This document shows positions 9,348-20,642 of a stretch of DNA of 64,000 nucleotides, piece by piece. The notes below the pieces were generated by a model. The model did no database searches, was not told the origin of the DNA, and saw only the letters and a program-made list of their open reading frames with translations. This DNA is from Lasiodiplodia sp. COLG20. Its lineage: Eukaryota; Ascomycota; Dothideomycetes; Botryosphaeriales; Botryosphaeriaceae. Positions within the stretch are counted from its first letter, which is position 1. Each line of letters begins with the position of its first letter. Made by a program: the position numbers and the translations under genes. The stretch spans positions 1,798,001-1,862,000 of the forward strand of contig VNWV01000004.1 in assembly GCA_009801085.1 (NCBI GenBank). The letters run 5' to 3'.

Positions 9348-11497
9348 TCATTTCTCAACATCCTTCCTAACTTCCTCCTGCCCCGCCCTCACAAAATCTT
9401 TCAAACTCTCAAACTCCCTCTCCAACCGCTCCAACCGCCCCTGCATTCCAGAAAAGACCGCATCCTGCTCACTCCGATCCTCCGCAACTCCCGCCTCCGA
9501 CTCAACCGTCTCCTCTCCCACCAGCTGCCCTAATCCATCAACACCAACAACAGCATCACCACCACTACCTCCATCACCAGCCACATCCACCCCCAAACCC
9601 AAATCCAAACCCCCCTCCCCCTGCCTCGGCGCCGACGTCGGCCCACCACCACCACCACCACCACCCTGCTGGCCATGCCCATCCGGCCCGAACCACCTCA
9701 CACCCGCCGCTGCCCTCCTACCCCCCACCATCGCCCTCTCCACCCCCCGCACAGACGGCGCAAACAACGAAACAGGACGATACGCAGCAGCAGCGCCAGA
9801 ACCAGCGCGCTCAAAAGCACCCTGCCGCACCGCCGGCGTCCGCGGCGACGGGTACGGCGCCTGCCTACCACCACCATTACCACCACCACCACCACCACCA
9901 CCACCACGAGCAGCGCTAGGCGCGGTGTTGCTGCGGCGTCTCATGGTCTGCATCGCCGGATGCGGACGCGGGTGTGGTGGATACGGCGAGTGGTGATGAG
10001 CGGCGGGGCTGAAGGGGGCACCGGGGCTGAATGGACCGGGGGGACTGAAAGACGGGCGGAACAGCGGCGGCGGCGTTGGGCTGGACTGGATTGTTGTTGT
10101 CGTCGACGCGGGGCGGAAGGGGTGGGGAGGGGCGGGGGGAGGGGTGAAGGTGGATGTTGTGGGGCTGCAGGGTGGTGGTGTCATGGGCGTGCCGATGGGG
10201 ACGGAGCCGCGGGTCAAGAGGCCGATGTTTGGGTTTGAGTGCTGATGGGGGTGGGGGTGGGGGTGTTGCGGTTGGCGGTTGTGGTGTTGCTGGATTTGTC
10301 GAAGGTGCTGTTGCTGTTGTTGTAGCAGTAGTTGCCGTTGTTGCTGAGTGTTTTGCATGTGCTGAATCTGTTGCTGCTGTTGCTGACGCTGCTGGTAGAG
10401 TAGTGGGTCGTCCTGCGCGTTTTGGGGTATGTGTGCACCCGGAGGATATGGATGGCGCATGCGGGGCGGGCCGAGGTAGTGGCCCGTTTGGCGCTGGAAG
10501 GTGACTTCGCCTTGGGATTGTTCTGGGGACTGCTGAAGCGCTTGCTGCTGAATAGCTGGAGGATACGGATGCGAGTGGGATGGAGGAGGCGTCGGGAAAG
10601 GCGCATACTGATGGTTTGGTGATCCGACAGGCTGTGGAGATTGGCTCTGCGCGGACATCAGAGCCTGAGGATGCGAGTACGTATGCTGATGGCCTTGTCG
10701 GACGTGCTGGGGCGATGAGGTGGGCAAGCCATGGGGGATCTGCTCGTCAGAACCTGAGGACTGCCCGACGAGAGGGAAGCCCTCAGGGCTGGTATGCGGC
10801 TCGGTAAAAGGACTGTTATCCATGTTATGGAATCTGGAGTAGCGACGAGCAACCGGCGCCGGCAGTGAGGGCAGGCTCGGCGTGGGCGGGCAGGAGATCG
10901 AGGTGCTGCCGATGTCGTCGTTGAAGGGGTAGAATGGGGAAGATGCGGCTGATGCCAGTCCACCATCACTGCCCGAGAAGTCTGTCACCGGCCCGGGCGA
11001 GCTGAGGGTGGAGGGGTTGATTGTCTCAAAGGGAGGTGGTGTTGAGCAAGTAGCAAGCAGAAGGGCACGAAGTTGCTCGTCGGTGATGCCGAGCTCCACC
11101 TTAGGTACCGGTGGAGCTGATGGCGGGGTTTGCTGTTGAGAGAAGGATGTCATAGGGGCGAAGAGATCGGTGGTGTTGTTTGCGCTGCTCTGGCCGGGGC
11201 TTGAGGTTGGGATGGCCGCCAAAGGCACGCGGGCTAGCTCGTCGTCCTGCATGAGTTGAAAAACGCCTTTTTCCTGGTCCTGCAAATTGGGTAAACAAAA
11301 ATGAGAACAGGAAACAATAGATGAAGGCAAGCGGAGGTGACTTCACGGTTGTTTGATGGAAACAGCTGAAAAGCCGGTAGAAATAGGAGATTGTTGTCTC
11401 TCATACAAGCAGGCAAGATCCATCTGAACGCAAGACAAACCCGCTGGGTCTGCCTGATGGCGCGCTGGAACCCGCCGGTCTGAGTTGCTGGCAACAT
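9348..11497 (-). CDS. Large low-complexity polyQ/polyH/polyG protein with C-terminal coiled coil, function unknown
   Basis: Proposed exon 1 is 11441-11497 (starts MLPATQTGGF), the intron is 11280-11440 (GTTTGT...TTTGCAG), and exon 2 is 9348-11279, giving about 662 aa. The exon 1 donor is weak, and a start at an internal ATG of exon 2 (MQDDELARV) is possible. The N-terminal part (MQDDELARVPLAA, GITDEQLRALLLA, RRYSRFHNMD) looks conserved. The middle is dominated by Gln runs, a His-Pro alternation (HPHPHPHQH), Pro/Thr/Ser tracts and a Gly run. The C-terminus RLERLEREFESLKDF is a predicted coiled coil. This architecture suits a transcriptional co-regulator or condensate-forming protein, but no named domain is seen. 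Confidence 0.75.
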
Positions 11498-12141
11498 GGC
11501 GTTGGTCGAAACGCTGACCGGTCCATGTTTGGTCTCGGGTAGTTGCAGAACTTCATCCGCATTGACCCTTTGTTGTCTGGTCAGCCACGCCGTACAGATT
11601 TGTCACCTGAGTGGCTGTAGGGCTGAAGTATTCTAGAAGTCGAAGCTGTGGCGTCAGTTCAGCAAGGCGCCCGGCAAGATGACGCCCATGCACTTGCCAT
11701 CAGCCAGCCACGGGGAAATTGCCTTTTGTGGCGCCTCCGAGCTAGCGCAGGGGTTTCATGCAACGCGGCTGCATGCATTGACAGGGCGGTATGACCTCTT
11801 GCCTTGTAACCCCGCAATCTTGATAACAAGTGATCTGTGCAATTTGTGCCACCCACCATCTTTAAATGATTGGAGCGGAGCCATGTAGATTGTGCATATT
11901 ACAGGTACTTACTAGATGAGTGGTGGATCATCCGATAAGAAGCGTGGCGAATAAATGCAGATGAGCGAAAAGATTGACCGGTCGTAAATGATATCATTGC
12001 GCAATCTAAGCAAGCTATATACAAAAGGCTTGTACATAGAGAAAAGAAGAAAGGGAAATAGTTTATGCTCGGCATCGCCCCAAAAAGGAGGTGAGCATCT
12101 TGTCAAGAATTTTGCAGCCCAGAAAATTACCGGTGATGCAT
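11498..12141. other. Intergenic region
   Basis: Lies between the 5' end of the polyQ gene and the 3' end of the deuterolysin gene, both on minus. No frame looks like a gene. It should contain the polyQ gene promoter and the deuterolysin 3' UTR. Confidence 0.5.
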
Positions 12142-13300
12142 TTAGCAGCCAGCGTAGATAGCTGTACAGACGTGTTAGCGGGAGTGAACAAGTGGCAACT
12201 GGATATGGATGAGACATACCGTTGGCGTACAGAGCATAGGTGTCAGCGTTGTTGAGAGCCTGGCTGGCGCTGAGAGCAGTGGCAGCGCTGTAGCCGTAGC
12301 CGAGGTCATCAGTGCCGGCAATCTCGGTAAGGTGAGTAGCCTCGTGGAGAGTGGTGGTGGCCTGGTCCTGGGAGTGGCAAGAGCGGGTGAGAGCAGGGAG
12401 AGCGCTGTAGTACAGGGGGCAGTTGACGACGATGGACTGCGAGGGGATGGTGTAGGCCAGGACGTTGCTCTCGCAGTAGCCGTAGACGTCAGTGCAGTAG
12501 TAGTCCGAGGCACCGCTGGTGGTGCTGCCGCACTCGGAAGCGACCCTGGAGAAGGTGGCGGCGACGGCGCTGCGGGTGCTGGAAGAGGTGGTCTTGAAGT
12601 ACTCGGAGAACTTGCTGGAAGAGCCGGAGGAAGCGGCCGACGAGGCAGCGAGGGCGAGGCTGCGGCAGTTGGTAAGGGCAGTGCGGGTAGAAGTGCCGCG
12701 GGTGCCGGTGCAGTCGGACTGGAGAGCAGCACGCTTGCTGAAGTCACGGCGGACCTTGGAGGCCTCAGCACCGTTGACGCTGGTGCTGATCTTGTTGCTC
12801 AGATAGGACAGAGCGCCGGTGAGCTCGGTCGAGTCAGCCTCAGCGTAGGGGATGGCACCCTGGGTGAGGATATCGAAGGCACCACCGGTGCTCAGGTCGT
12901 GGGTGGTGCCGAGGTCGAAGGTGACTTCGATGGTCTCACCAGCAGCGAGGTTCTGGAAAGCATCCTCGCTGAGGCTGCTGGTCAGGGTGCGGAGGCGAAC
13001 ACCCTCGAAGCTGACACGGTTCTCTGGATTGTGTTAGTCATGGATTGCAGGGATCAGAATGATGGACTTACCAGCAGAGTAGATCTCAGCCTTCTCAACC
13101 GCGGCAGAGTCCAAGAAGGAACCGGCCTTGTAGAGCTTGAGGGCGGAGGCACCGGTGTTGGTGACGGTAGCCTTAACCTCGGTGTTGCCGACCATCTCAA
13201 GCTTGACATCCAGGGGAGAGTCGCGCTTGTTCAGGTTGAGGGAGACAGCGCTGACCGCGGTGGCCAGGGTGGCAATGGAAAGACCAGTGAAGAACTTCAT
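12142..13300 (-). CDS. Deuterolysin (neutral protease 2), M35 zinc metalloendopeptidase, secreted
   Basis: Secreted metalloprotease made as a preproprotein, used for extracellular protein degradation. Three exons: 13072-13300, 12220-13023 and 12142-12161, with introns GTAAGT...CCAG and GTATGT...ACAG, giving 350 aa, the usual family length. The signal peptide is at residues 1-19 (MKFFTGLSIATLATAVSA). The propeptide runs to a Lys-Arg processing site near 173-174 (DFSKR). The mature enzyme carries the zinc motif HEATH at 303-307 and the aspzincin box GTDDLGYG at 313-320. It ends in NAIYAGC, as family members do, and has several paired Cys. Expression probably responds to nitrogen or protein supply; a TATA-like box sits about 110 bp upstream. 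The tiny last exon encodes only the last few residues. Confidence 0.97.
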
Positions 13301-15520
13301 CTTGGACGGTGGTTGAGTGATTGAGCGGAAGAGTAGGCGAGGCTCTGACTGAGTGATCTGGGCTGCTTGATGCTGCTGATGGTGTTACCTGGAGGAGACA
13401 TGGCGCCTCTTTATAGTGTTTGCGAGCTGTGTGGATGGTAACTGAGTCCTGATCAGGCGGCTCGACCGGCTCTGGAGCCAAGCGCAAAAGAGCAGTCGGA
13501 TAGGATGTGTGGGGACGATCATCTGTGGCAAGATAGCAGCTGCAGTGTAAAACTCGCGACCATGGGAGCGGGAAGGTTGGGATTAGACCCATGACACGGA
13601 GCGGGGATCATGGCCGTCGGACGCCTTAATCTCCAAGGAAAGTCATGCATGGACTTTCTGGCGGGGAACAGCAAACTGCGAGTTGCGCAGAACCAGAGCT
13701 GTTACATTTCCACGATGAATAGAGATGTTTGACAGATTATAGGCGTTGTTCGTATAATTGTTGATGCCATGGCCAGTCAAGAGGCATTGGCAGGCCTTCT
13801 TTCCCCTTGGCTACGTATTGGCGTGGACAAGAGTTCTTGGTGATAGTGGAGCGCGGAGGTAGAGATTAGCGACGGGGATGGGGAGCTTTGGGCGTAGCTC
13901 GGTCGATAGACACAGCTACGGCCGTCGATCCGAGAACCCGATAGAGGCAAAAGCGGAAGACGGTGCGAGGAAACGGTAATGTTTGTGCGGGTGAAACGCT
14001 GACATAACGGCATGACACGGCCTATAGCGGTGCAACATGGGTAGATAAGAGCAGGCTTCATTGCGGCTGTGGTTGGTGAGAAGAGGCCGGGAGCAGGGCC
14101 GTGATGAACAAAAAGGTTGCCGCATGAGGAAGGAGGGGTAGGTGCAGACAAGGACCGGGAGGGTCGTGGGCGGACCTCGCGCGATGCGATGGCTTGGCGG
14201 GCGGCATTGTGAGCAGATGGCGGGCCGGAAACCAGAGATGCAGGAGACAAATGGTGTTGGTTGGGCGGAGCGAGTAGCGAAGCCTTGTGGCCGGAGCTTG
14301 GCATGCGCTCTTGCCTGTTCCGGCCTCGTTCCCGCACACCTCGTGAGCTCCGAACCACTCTTTCCTCTATCACCACCACACGCCACCGACGCTCACTGCC
14401 ATGTTCACAGCCTCGGTGCGACGGCGCTGCCAACCGCCTGCCCAAATCAAGGGCGCTTGAGCCACTCGCCTCAACCTCAGTATCTGGCCTGCAATATGCC
14501 CAACTTATCCGCGCGAATCACTGCGCGGGGCCAAGCGATTCGACTCCGTCTTGGCATCTTGGCTGCGATAGAAGACCAGCCTCGACAGGCAGCTCCAATA
14601 TGCAAGCCGAGCCGGCCTCCGCCTTTTCCTCCGGCACTTCGTATTCGCTGCCAACCTTTCATGCGCTCCGTCGGCCCTGTCCGATGTTTCACTGGTTCCC
14701 CTCTTCTGTGGGCCTGCTACCTCACCTTCCCTTCTCGTCTACTTGGTGCGCACGGGCCCCATCTTATACCTATTGCATGCTGTTCTTTTTTTATTGTTTA
14801 CCTACTTCCACGCCTTCTATTACCTGCTCTTTTAGCCCGTTCCTGCGTCACTCCGCAGCCTCGCTTCACCCCAACCCACGTCTTATCTCGACCTTAAGCG
14901 CTTCTTCTCTTGGCGCCCAGCCGCAGTCCGCCAGCATTATCAGCCCCGCCCGTTTCTTTGCTGGCACGTCGCGTAGGAGGTTTTCCCCAGAAGGCTTGGT
15001 AGCGCCACCGTTCAAATTTCTCCTCAAGGACATAATTCCATTCCCAGCTAGCTGCACGTCATACGAAAGCCCAGAACCTGAGACCTCGTCGCTTCATCGA
15101 ACGTCACGGAACACACGGCTGGCTGTTGTTGCCAAGCGCGGCTAGCTTAGACCTGCCTCTTCGCTCACCCCTCAAAAACCGAGGCAAATAGGAATCCCCC
15201 GAACACGGGACAATCTCGATCACCGTAAGTTTGCTGGAGTTCAAACATCTATCATCACTTTCGCACTGCCTAACCCGGAAGCTGAGTAGTCTTCACATCC
15301 GACAAGCCGGCAACAAGCAATACGAACAACCGACACTCGTCGGAGACCACCGTCTCCCGCCTCAAACCTGCAAGTCACGCAAGCCTCTGGCCACCGCCCT
15401 GAGTGACGGGTACTCGACATATCCCCAACTCCAGGCGCTCCCGGTGTACACCTCAATCTCCTCAATCAACCATCAAACCATCCGCATCATCCACCGCACA
15501 CACACACAACACACCCACCC
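13301..15520. other. Long divergent intergenic region between the deuterolysin and propeptide-like genes
   Basis: About 2.2 kb between head-to-head genes. Frames of 150-294 codons are open on both strands (for example 14261-15145), but they overlap one another, are Pro/Ser/Arg-rich and show no domain. The stretch next to the plus-strand gene is pyrimidine-rich with CA repeats (15500-15518), as in long fungal 5' leaders. I treat it as promoter and UTR. Confidence 0.45.
13410..13416 (-). promoter_or_regulatory. TATA-like box of the deuterolysin gene
   Basis: CTATAAA read on minus, about 110 bp before the deuterolysin ATG and followed downstream by a plausible 5' leader. Position and sequence fit a TATA element; no experimental support. 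Confidence 0.45.
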
Positions 15521-16141
15521 ATGAGCATCCTGAGCAGCCGCCCCTACCTCACCGCCTTCCTCACCCTCTTCGCCCTCACCAGCTACTACTACTACACCGC
15601 CACCTGCGTCACATCTTCATCCAACGCCATCACCATGGCCACCCCCGACCTCCTCTCCCACCTCCACGTCTCCGCCACCCAATCCTCCACCAACCCCCCC
15701 GTCCTCACCCTCACCCTCAAAAACACCCACCCCTCCACCGCCGTCACTCTCCTCAACTGGGAATCCCCGCTCGACCCCCTCGCCCTCCAGCTCGGCCTCG
15801 TCTCGGTCTACCCGGCCGATGGGGATGAGCCGCTCCCGCTCGCTACTATCCAGGTCAGCCGCAAATTGCCGCCGGGTCGCGACCAGCTCGTTGCGCTGCA
15901 GCCCGGCGAGAGCAGGACGCAGGAGGTGACGCTGCGCGAGCCCGTCGTGCCGTTTAAGAAGGTGGCGGCGGGCCAGGACGGGAAGAAGAAGGTGAGGGTT
16001 GTGTGTAAGGGGAGGTGGAAGGCGGTGTGGGTGGCGGGGGCAGTGGAGGAGGTGGGGGAGCAGGCGCTGGAGAAGATGGAGGCGGATGAGGGGGCGGTGG
16101 GGGGACAGTGGGAGGCGGAGGGGGTGGAGGTGGAGATTTGA
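15521..16141 (+). CDS. Small secreted or anchored protein resembling the deuterolysin propeptide domain
   Basis: Single exon, 206 aa. It begins with a hydrophobic leader (PYLTAFLTLFALTSYYYY), either a signal peptide or a signal anchor. Residues 45-145 form a beta-rich domain that follows the propeptide of the deuterolysin encoded next door. Shared landmarks are a Thr/Leu-rich strand ending in 'NT' (LTLKNTHPSTAVTLL versus KATVTNTGASALKL), then SPLDPLALQ versus GSFLDSAAV, and L.PGES versus LAAGET before an E/TVT-L strand. No HExxH motif is present. The tail is Glu/Gly-rich. The gene is divergent from the protease. It may be a free-standing propeptide-like inhibitor or chaperone, which is inference. 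ATGs at 15521 and 15635 (MATPD) are both possible starts; the second would remove the leader. Confidence 0.75.
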   Translation: MSILSSRPYLTAFLTLFALTSYYYYTATCVTSSSNAITMATPDLLSHLHVSATQSSTNPPVLTLTLKNTHPSTAVTLLNWESPLDPLALQLGLVSVYPADGDEPLPLATIQVSRKLPPGRDQLVALQPGESRTQEVTLREPVVPFKKVAAGQDGKKKVRVVCKGRWKAVWVAGAVEEVGEQALEKMEADEGAVGGQWEAEGVEVEI

Positions 16142-16621
16142 GGGGGAATGACGGGTTCAATGGGGTAAGGAAGGAGGGAGGAGGGAGGAGAGGTAGAGAT
16201 TTGGATTTTGAGATGGGAACGGTGAGAATGGAGGAGCAGTCTTGAAGGGATTATAGGAAGTTCACACTCGTTTGAATGAGGATATGTAAGACACGACTGT
16301 CATGTATGTTATCAACAATGTATCTATCAAGTCAAGCCGCTCGTTATAGTTTTAAAGCTGTCAGGATCACGGGTACCGGGCTCCTGCCTAAGGCATCCGC
16401 CCAGTGGCGAGGAGCATGCGACTCACCTGCCAGGCCCGGGGGCGGGTCACGTGCCTTCGGCACAACGAGTCTCTTCTTGCACTACCAAGCGTGCTAAGTC
16501 CGAAGGCGGTGAGCAATGGAACGCGAAGGGACGATCCCGCTCGGCTACGCCTACTCCGCAACCTCGTCCCATTCCACGGCTGAATGCCCCGAACTTTTTG
16601 AACAGTCACAGCTCAGCCACG
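16142..16621. other. Intergenic region, tandem plus-strand genes
   Basis: Holds the 3' UTR of the propeptide-like gene and the promoter of the Zn2Cys6 gene. No gene of its own. No exact copy of the TCGGCCGA element found in the neighbouring cluster is seen here. Confidence 0.5.
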
Positions 16622-18758
16622 ATGGATGGTTCGGGTCAGGAATATCGGAAGCGTCGCGTGACTACGTGTCGAGAATGCCATCGCAGGAAGCAGAAGGCCA
16701 CCACCCCCACTGACGCGCGGCGAGACAATTTTCTGACGATTTGCAGTGTGATCGGAAACAACCATGTAATTTCTGTCTCCACCGTGGTGTTCCAGACAGA
16801 TGTACCTATGAAGATAGAAGACCGTAGGCGATTGGTGCCCAGTTGCGAACCTTTTCCAGGCGCTCATCCTGAATAGGCCCCCAGTACGCGCGACCAATCT
16901 GTCCGTTGGCCATGACCATCTTTGCGAAGAAAGGCCGTCGCCAGAATTCAAATTTTCGGACCAAGTTGGATACTCTGAATTCGAGAACTCTAATTCTTTC
17001 GTTAATTTGAGCAATGTTCGTTCTTCCCAACGCTACCAAGGTTTGATAATGACGAGAAACAGTTTGCAGTCAGCGAAAAGGATGTGCTCCCGGATGAGGC
17101 CTCATTCCCGCCACGGTCCAGGTTGACTCAAGAGTACAAGACAATCACTGCCCAATTACCTTCCCACATAGTCTTGCGCGAGCTGGTTGACGCCTATTTT
17201 TCCGAGGCCAATTGGCATTTCCAGGTATTGGAACGATACTATTTCGACGAAATTTTTGCTGCCTGGCTGGGAACCAGTTGCGTTGAGTCCATCTTGGAGG
17301 ATCAGCGGAGCGGGCAGCGCGAGATTCTTCACTTTCCGGCCCTTCTGTTCCAGGTCCTTGCCGTCGCTATTCAGTTTCTTCCACCGGATACGACAGCTTC
17401 CCGGGCTCTTCAGCTAACAGACACTTCAGCCTACCGCTCCATTTCACAAAGATACAGTAATCTTGGTGAAGCATTGATGGCTTCACTGGGACGTTGGGGC
17501 TCTACTGTCACTGGTATTCAGCACGATATGATGAAGAGTTTATGGTTCAAAACTAATGGAAGAGGATTGGCTTCATGGCAAGCTTTGGGTAATGCCATTA
17601 GGTGAGCGATAGCCCACATCCTGCGTAGTGCTTTATGCCTCATACGTTGTCTCAGGCAAGCCCAGCAGTACGGGCTGCACGCCATTTCTGACCCTGTTCA
17701 ACAATCAAACGAGGATGTCCGAAGGTTCCTATCGCAGATATGGCGCAATGAATACAAAAGACGACTTTGGGCTACTCTGCTCACCTGGGATAGGTCAGTA
17801 CGTTCGCAGGACGGAATCGAACGAAGCTGACTCGTGTAGCCACATGGCAGTGATCCTCGGCAGGCCGCGAAGTATCAATTTAAGCGACTGCACGACCAAG
17901 GCACCGGTCGAGTGCGACATGCCGGAGAATCCTTCAAACTTCCTCCCAATACCGAGCGGCCGGGATGAAAAGCCATCCTCGTATGCTGTCCGCTTGTTCA
18001 GCTATACTCTTGGTCTTCATATCCATGAAATGCTCTCGCTTGGAGCAAACAAACGTCACGTAAGAGACTACGGTTTGGTGCAAAGTCTCAATGACAAAGT
18101 TGAGGATCTTCTATCAAACCTGCACCCTGCCCTCCGGCCACAATACCCTGATACTTCGTGGGATAAACAATTCACCTGGATTCCAAAACAGCGCGAACAT
18201 GTCAAAATACTCGCCAACTCATTCCTGCTGGCTCTCCATAGAGAGCATGCACTAAAGCACGATCAAAGCTTTCATGCAGCAATAAACGCTGCTCTCGCCT
18301 CCCTCGCTGCTCAGGATCGCTTGTGCTCCGCGCTCCAGCCACATCAAAGCAAACTATACGTCTTATCATGCCACGGCATAGACGCTAGCATATTCCTTGG
18401 GTACATTTTGATGCAACAGCAGCACACACCTATCAATCAGGAAACTCGAGCAGGTGCCTTGGAGAGTCTGCGGAAGGCTATTAGCAGGCTGGAACTCATG
18501 CAGGAAAGCAGCAGCTTGGCAAAAGGCGGCCTGCAGATTCTATCACGCGTCCTGCAGAAGGCCGAGACCGGTCCGGGCTCGGACAGGGATCAGACATCAC
18601 TGGGAGGTTCCCAACTACCGCCTGCTCCTGACGCAACCCCACCTTCTTATGCGAATTTCGACCCCTCTGTCGTTGACCGATTTCACCCTGATCTCTTTGA
18701 AGCATGGGATTTTCCTGATGCGAACGACCAGATCATGTTTGAAGAGTTTCTGAGGTAG
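16622..18758 (+). CDS. Zn2Cys6 fungal transcription factor, six exons
   Basis: Likely regulator of the cluster to its right. Exons proposed: 16622-16696, 16747-16823, 16877-17015, 17063-17601, 17656-17793 and 17840-18758, together 628 aa with frame kept throughout. The zinc cluster is split by intron 1: CRECHRRKQK joins CDRKQPCNFC and ends RCTYED, giving all six Cys. Intron 1 starts GC (GCCACC) rather than GT. Intron 3 could instead start at 17001. The middle domain contains GYSEFENSNSF, LVDAYFSEANWHFQVLE, FPALLFQVLAVA, GRGLASWQALGNA and QAQQYGLHAISD, matching the fungal transcription-factor middle region (Fungal_trans). TFs of this class bind CGG half-sites, in keeping with the CGG-CCG palindromes nearby. 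The linkage to those sites is inference. Confidence 0.85.
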
Positions 18759-18861
18759 ACTTGGTGCGGTTACTACGTGTTATGGATGGATTCGTGAACG
18801 GGAGCAGGCGAGAAAGAATGAATGGCGAATTAATACGACTCCATTTATCTCCTGTGTCTTC

Positions 18862-20246
18862 TCATACTCTTACCCAGAATTTCCATCCACTACTGAAACC
18901 TCTTGCCGACATGATGCTTGCAGCTCCAGCAATAGTGAATGCTCCGCCGTAAATCCAAGCTTGGTCAAAGTGGTCCCTCCCGAGAATGGCGCCGGCAATC
19001 GGGGCCCCGATGAGCAATCCAATCGCGACGAACGTAAAGCACATTCCCATTCTCGTTCCCAAGACTTTGGGATTTGGTGAAAGCGAGACCAGAATCTTTG
19101 GCATCAGGGACACGAAGGTGCCGGAGAAGAAGCCGTAGACAACGCAGAACACCACCATGGACGCAGTGCTGTCTACCGCTATCAGACAGAAGCTCAGCAT
19201 CCCCGAAATTGCAGCACAAGGCACCATGATGTTGAACGGCCCGAGCTTGTCGGCGAGGAAATTAGGAATGATCCTTCCGAAGGTGGATGCTGCGTTCAAG
19301 ATTGCCAGCAGGTTGAGGCGCAACCCAGAATCGCCTATGTTTCGTCGAACCGCAAAGTCCTGAACGTAGTAGAGCGGCGTGTACAAGCCCATGAAGGCCA
19401 AGAAGATGCCTACACTGAAGAGGGTGTATGGCGCCTCCTTGAACGCCGACCGGTCGAGAAAGCTTCGTCTGGACGCGGGGAGAGCCCGGACCCTCATGAC
19501 AGCGTTTGCAATCAGGAGCCCCGCGAGGGCGACGAAGCCCGTTACCCGACAGGCCCAGCCGAAACCGATGCGGGGCTGCAGGATACGGAATATCAGCGGA
19601 TACACCACACCCCCGACGCTGCTTCCTGATGCAGCTATCCCCACGGCGAAGGATACTTTCCGGGTGAAGTAGGTGGACAGTATGGCTACGCCGGGCACGA
19701 AAATTGCTCCTGACCCGAGGGACACGCAGATGCCTTGTGCAAGCATCACCTGCCAGTACTTATCGCACAAGCTAAGCATCATGTATCCGAACACAATCAG
19801 AAAACTGCCCGTAACCACTTGCGCGCGGAAGTAGCCCGCGTCGTACAAAGGCCCGGTGGCCGCACCGGTGAACATGACCAGGAATGATTGAATCGATCCG
19901 ATCCACGAGATGGATGACGCGTCCCAGTCGGCGAGCATGTCTTGCTCATAGAATGTTTGGTATGCTCCGTATGAGTTTATGATTCCCCTTTTGCGAAAAG
20001 TCAGTGGCTACATGGGTGAGCGAGCTTGAGGAAACTGACATACCAAGTATTGAGAAATAGCATGAACGCGCCCAGCACTTGAAGCCATGCTCGCGAACCT
20101 CCATCCGGTGGTCTATCAACAGGAGGCGAAGGGGAATGTTGCATTGGCGTATGGTCCTTCTCATCTGAAGCGTGCTGTCCGCTCATTTTGCTCGCTTCCA
20201 CCCAGTTGCTGTCGGCCGAGTCGGTAAGGACCACTGGCCCATTCAT
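18862..20246 (-). CDS. MFS transporter, monocarboxylate-transporter-like (MCT family)
   Basis: Plasma-membrane carrier for organic acids or pathway intermediates; the substrate is unknown. Exon 1 is 20044-20246 and exon 2 is 18862-19987, with intron 19988-20043 starting GTATGT, giving 442 aa. The cytosolic N-terminus ends in PPDGGSRAWLQVLGAF, the family's first-helix signature. The join gives NTWGIINSYGAYQTFYE, typical of fungal MCT-like proteins. About 12 membrane segments are visible, including GICVSLGSGAIFVPG and SGSSVGGVVYPLI. It is divergent from the SDR gene, sharing a roughly 400-bp promoter with two TCGGCCGA palindromes. It is convergent with the Zn2Cys6 gene, with stops about 100 bp apart. 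The conserved charged residues of mammalian MCTs are only partly recognisable, so proton coupling is not claimed. Confidence 0.93.
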
Positions 20247-20642
20247 TTCGGATTCTTAAATCTTGATTGCAAGAATTATACGTCCATCAGTTCTTGGCCG
20301 ATGAGCTGAGATATATTACGAGATTGCCATATGGCTGGGTGAAGAGGGAGCCGAGTGCATCGGCCGATTATAGTCCTGCAAGCTTAGACTCTTGGTGGCA
20401 CTATTTTAGATCCACTTCCCATCGGCCGACGGGGTGGCTCCGTGGCTGAGCCGAGCAAATGATTGGTCATCGTACTCCAGTGTTCTAGAGTCATATGAAC
20501 GGACTGTCGAGCGCACCGCGGTTGCCAGCGTCAGAATCGCGAAGTTCTTTGCAAATTTCTCGGCCCTCGAGCGAGTGTTCCCCCGCAGCACTCTTCCAGC
20601 CACAATCGTCGAGTCCACTCCAAGAACAAGCTTTGATTAGAC
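20247..20642. promoter_or_regulatory. Bidirectional promoter of the MFS and SDR genes with two TCGGCCGA palindromes
   Basis: The 396-bp spacer between divergent starts contains exact TCGGCCGA at 20360-20367 and 20422-20429. A third copy at 20212-20219 lies inside the MFS first exon. A variant TGGCCGA is at 20295. Zinc-cluster proteins often bind inverted CGG...CCG half-sites; here the half-sites abut with no spacer. Confidence 0.65.

Noticed and set aside
12209..13324. 371-codon plus-strand frame
   Set aside because: Exactly antisense to the deuterolysin gene; Gly/Val/Ala-rich shadow.
14261..15145. 294-codon plus-strand frame
   Set aside because: Ser/Pro/Arg-rich with overlapping frames on both strands and no domain; probably leader or promoter of the propeptide-like gene.
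16824..17039. Minus-strand 77-codon frame 'MVALGRTNIAQ...' in the regulator
   Set aside because: Lies antisense to exon 3 of the regulator and has no family match.
16820..17062. Frameshift or pseudogene in the 16.6-kb Zn2Cys6 regulator
   Set aside because: At first the frames did not connect, but introns 16824-16876 and 17016-17062 restore one continuous frame of 628 codons.
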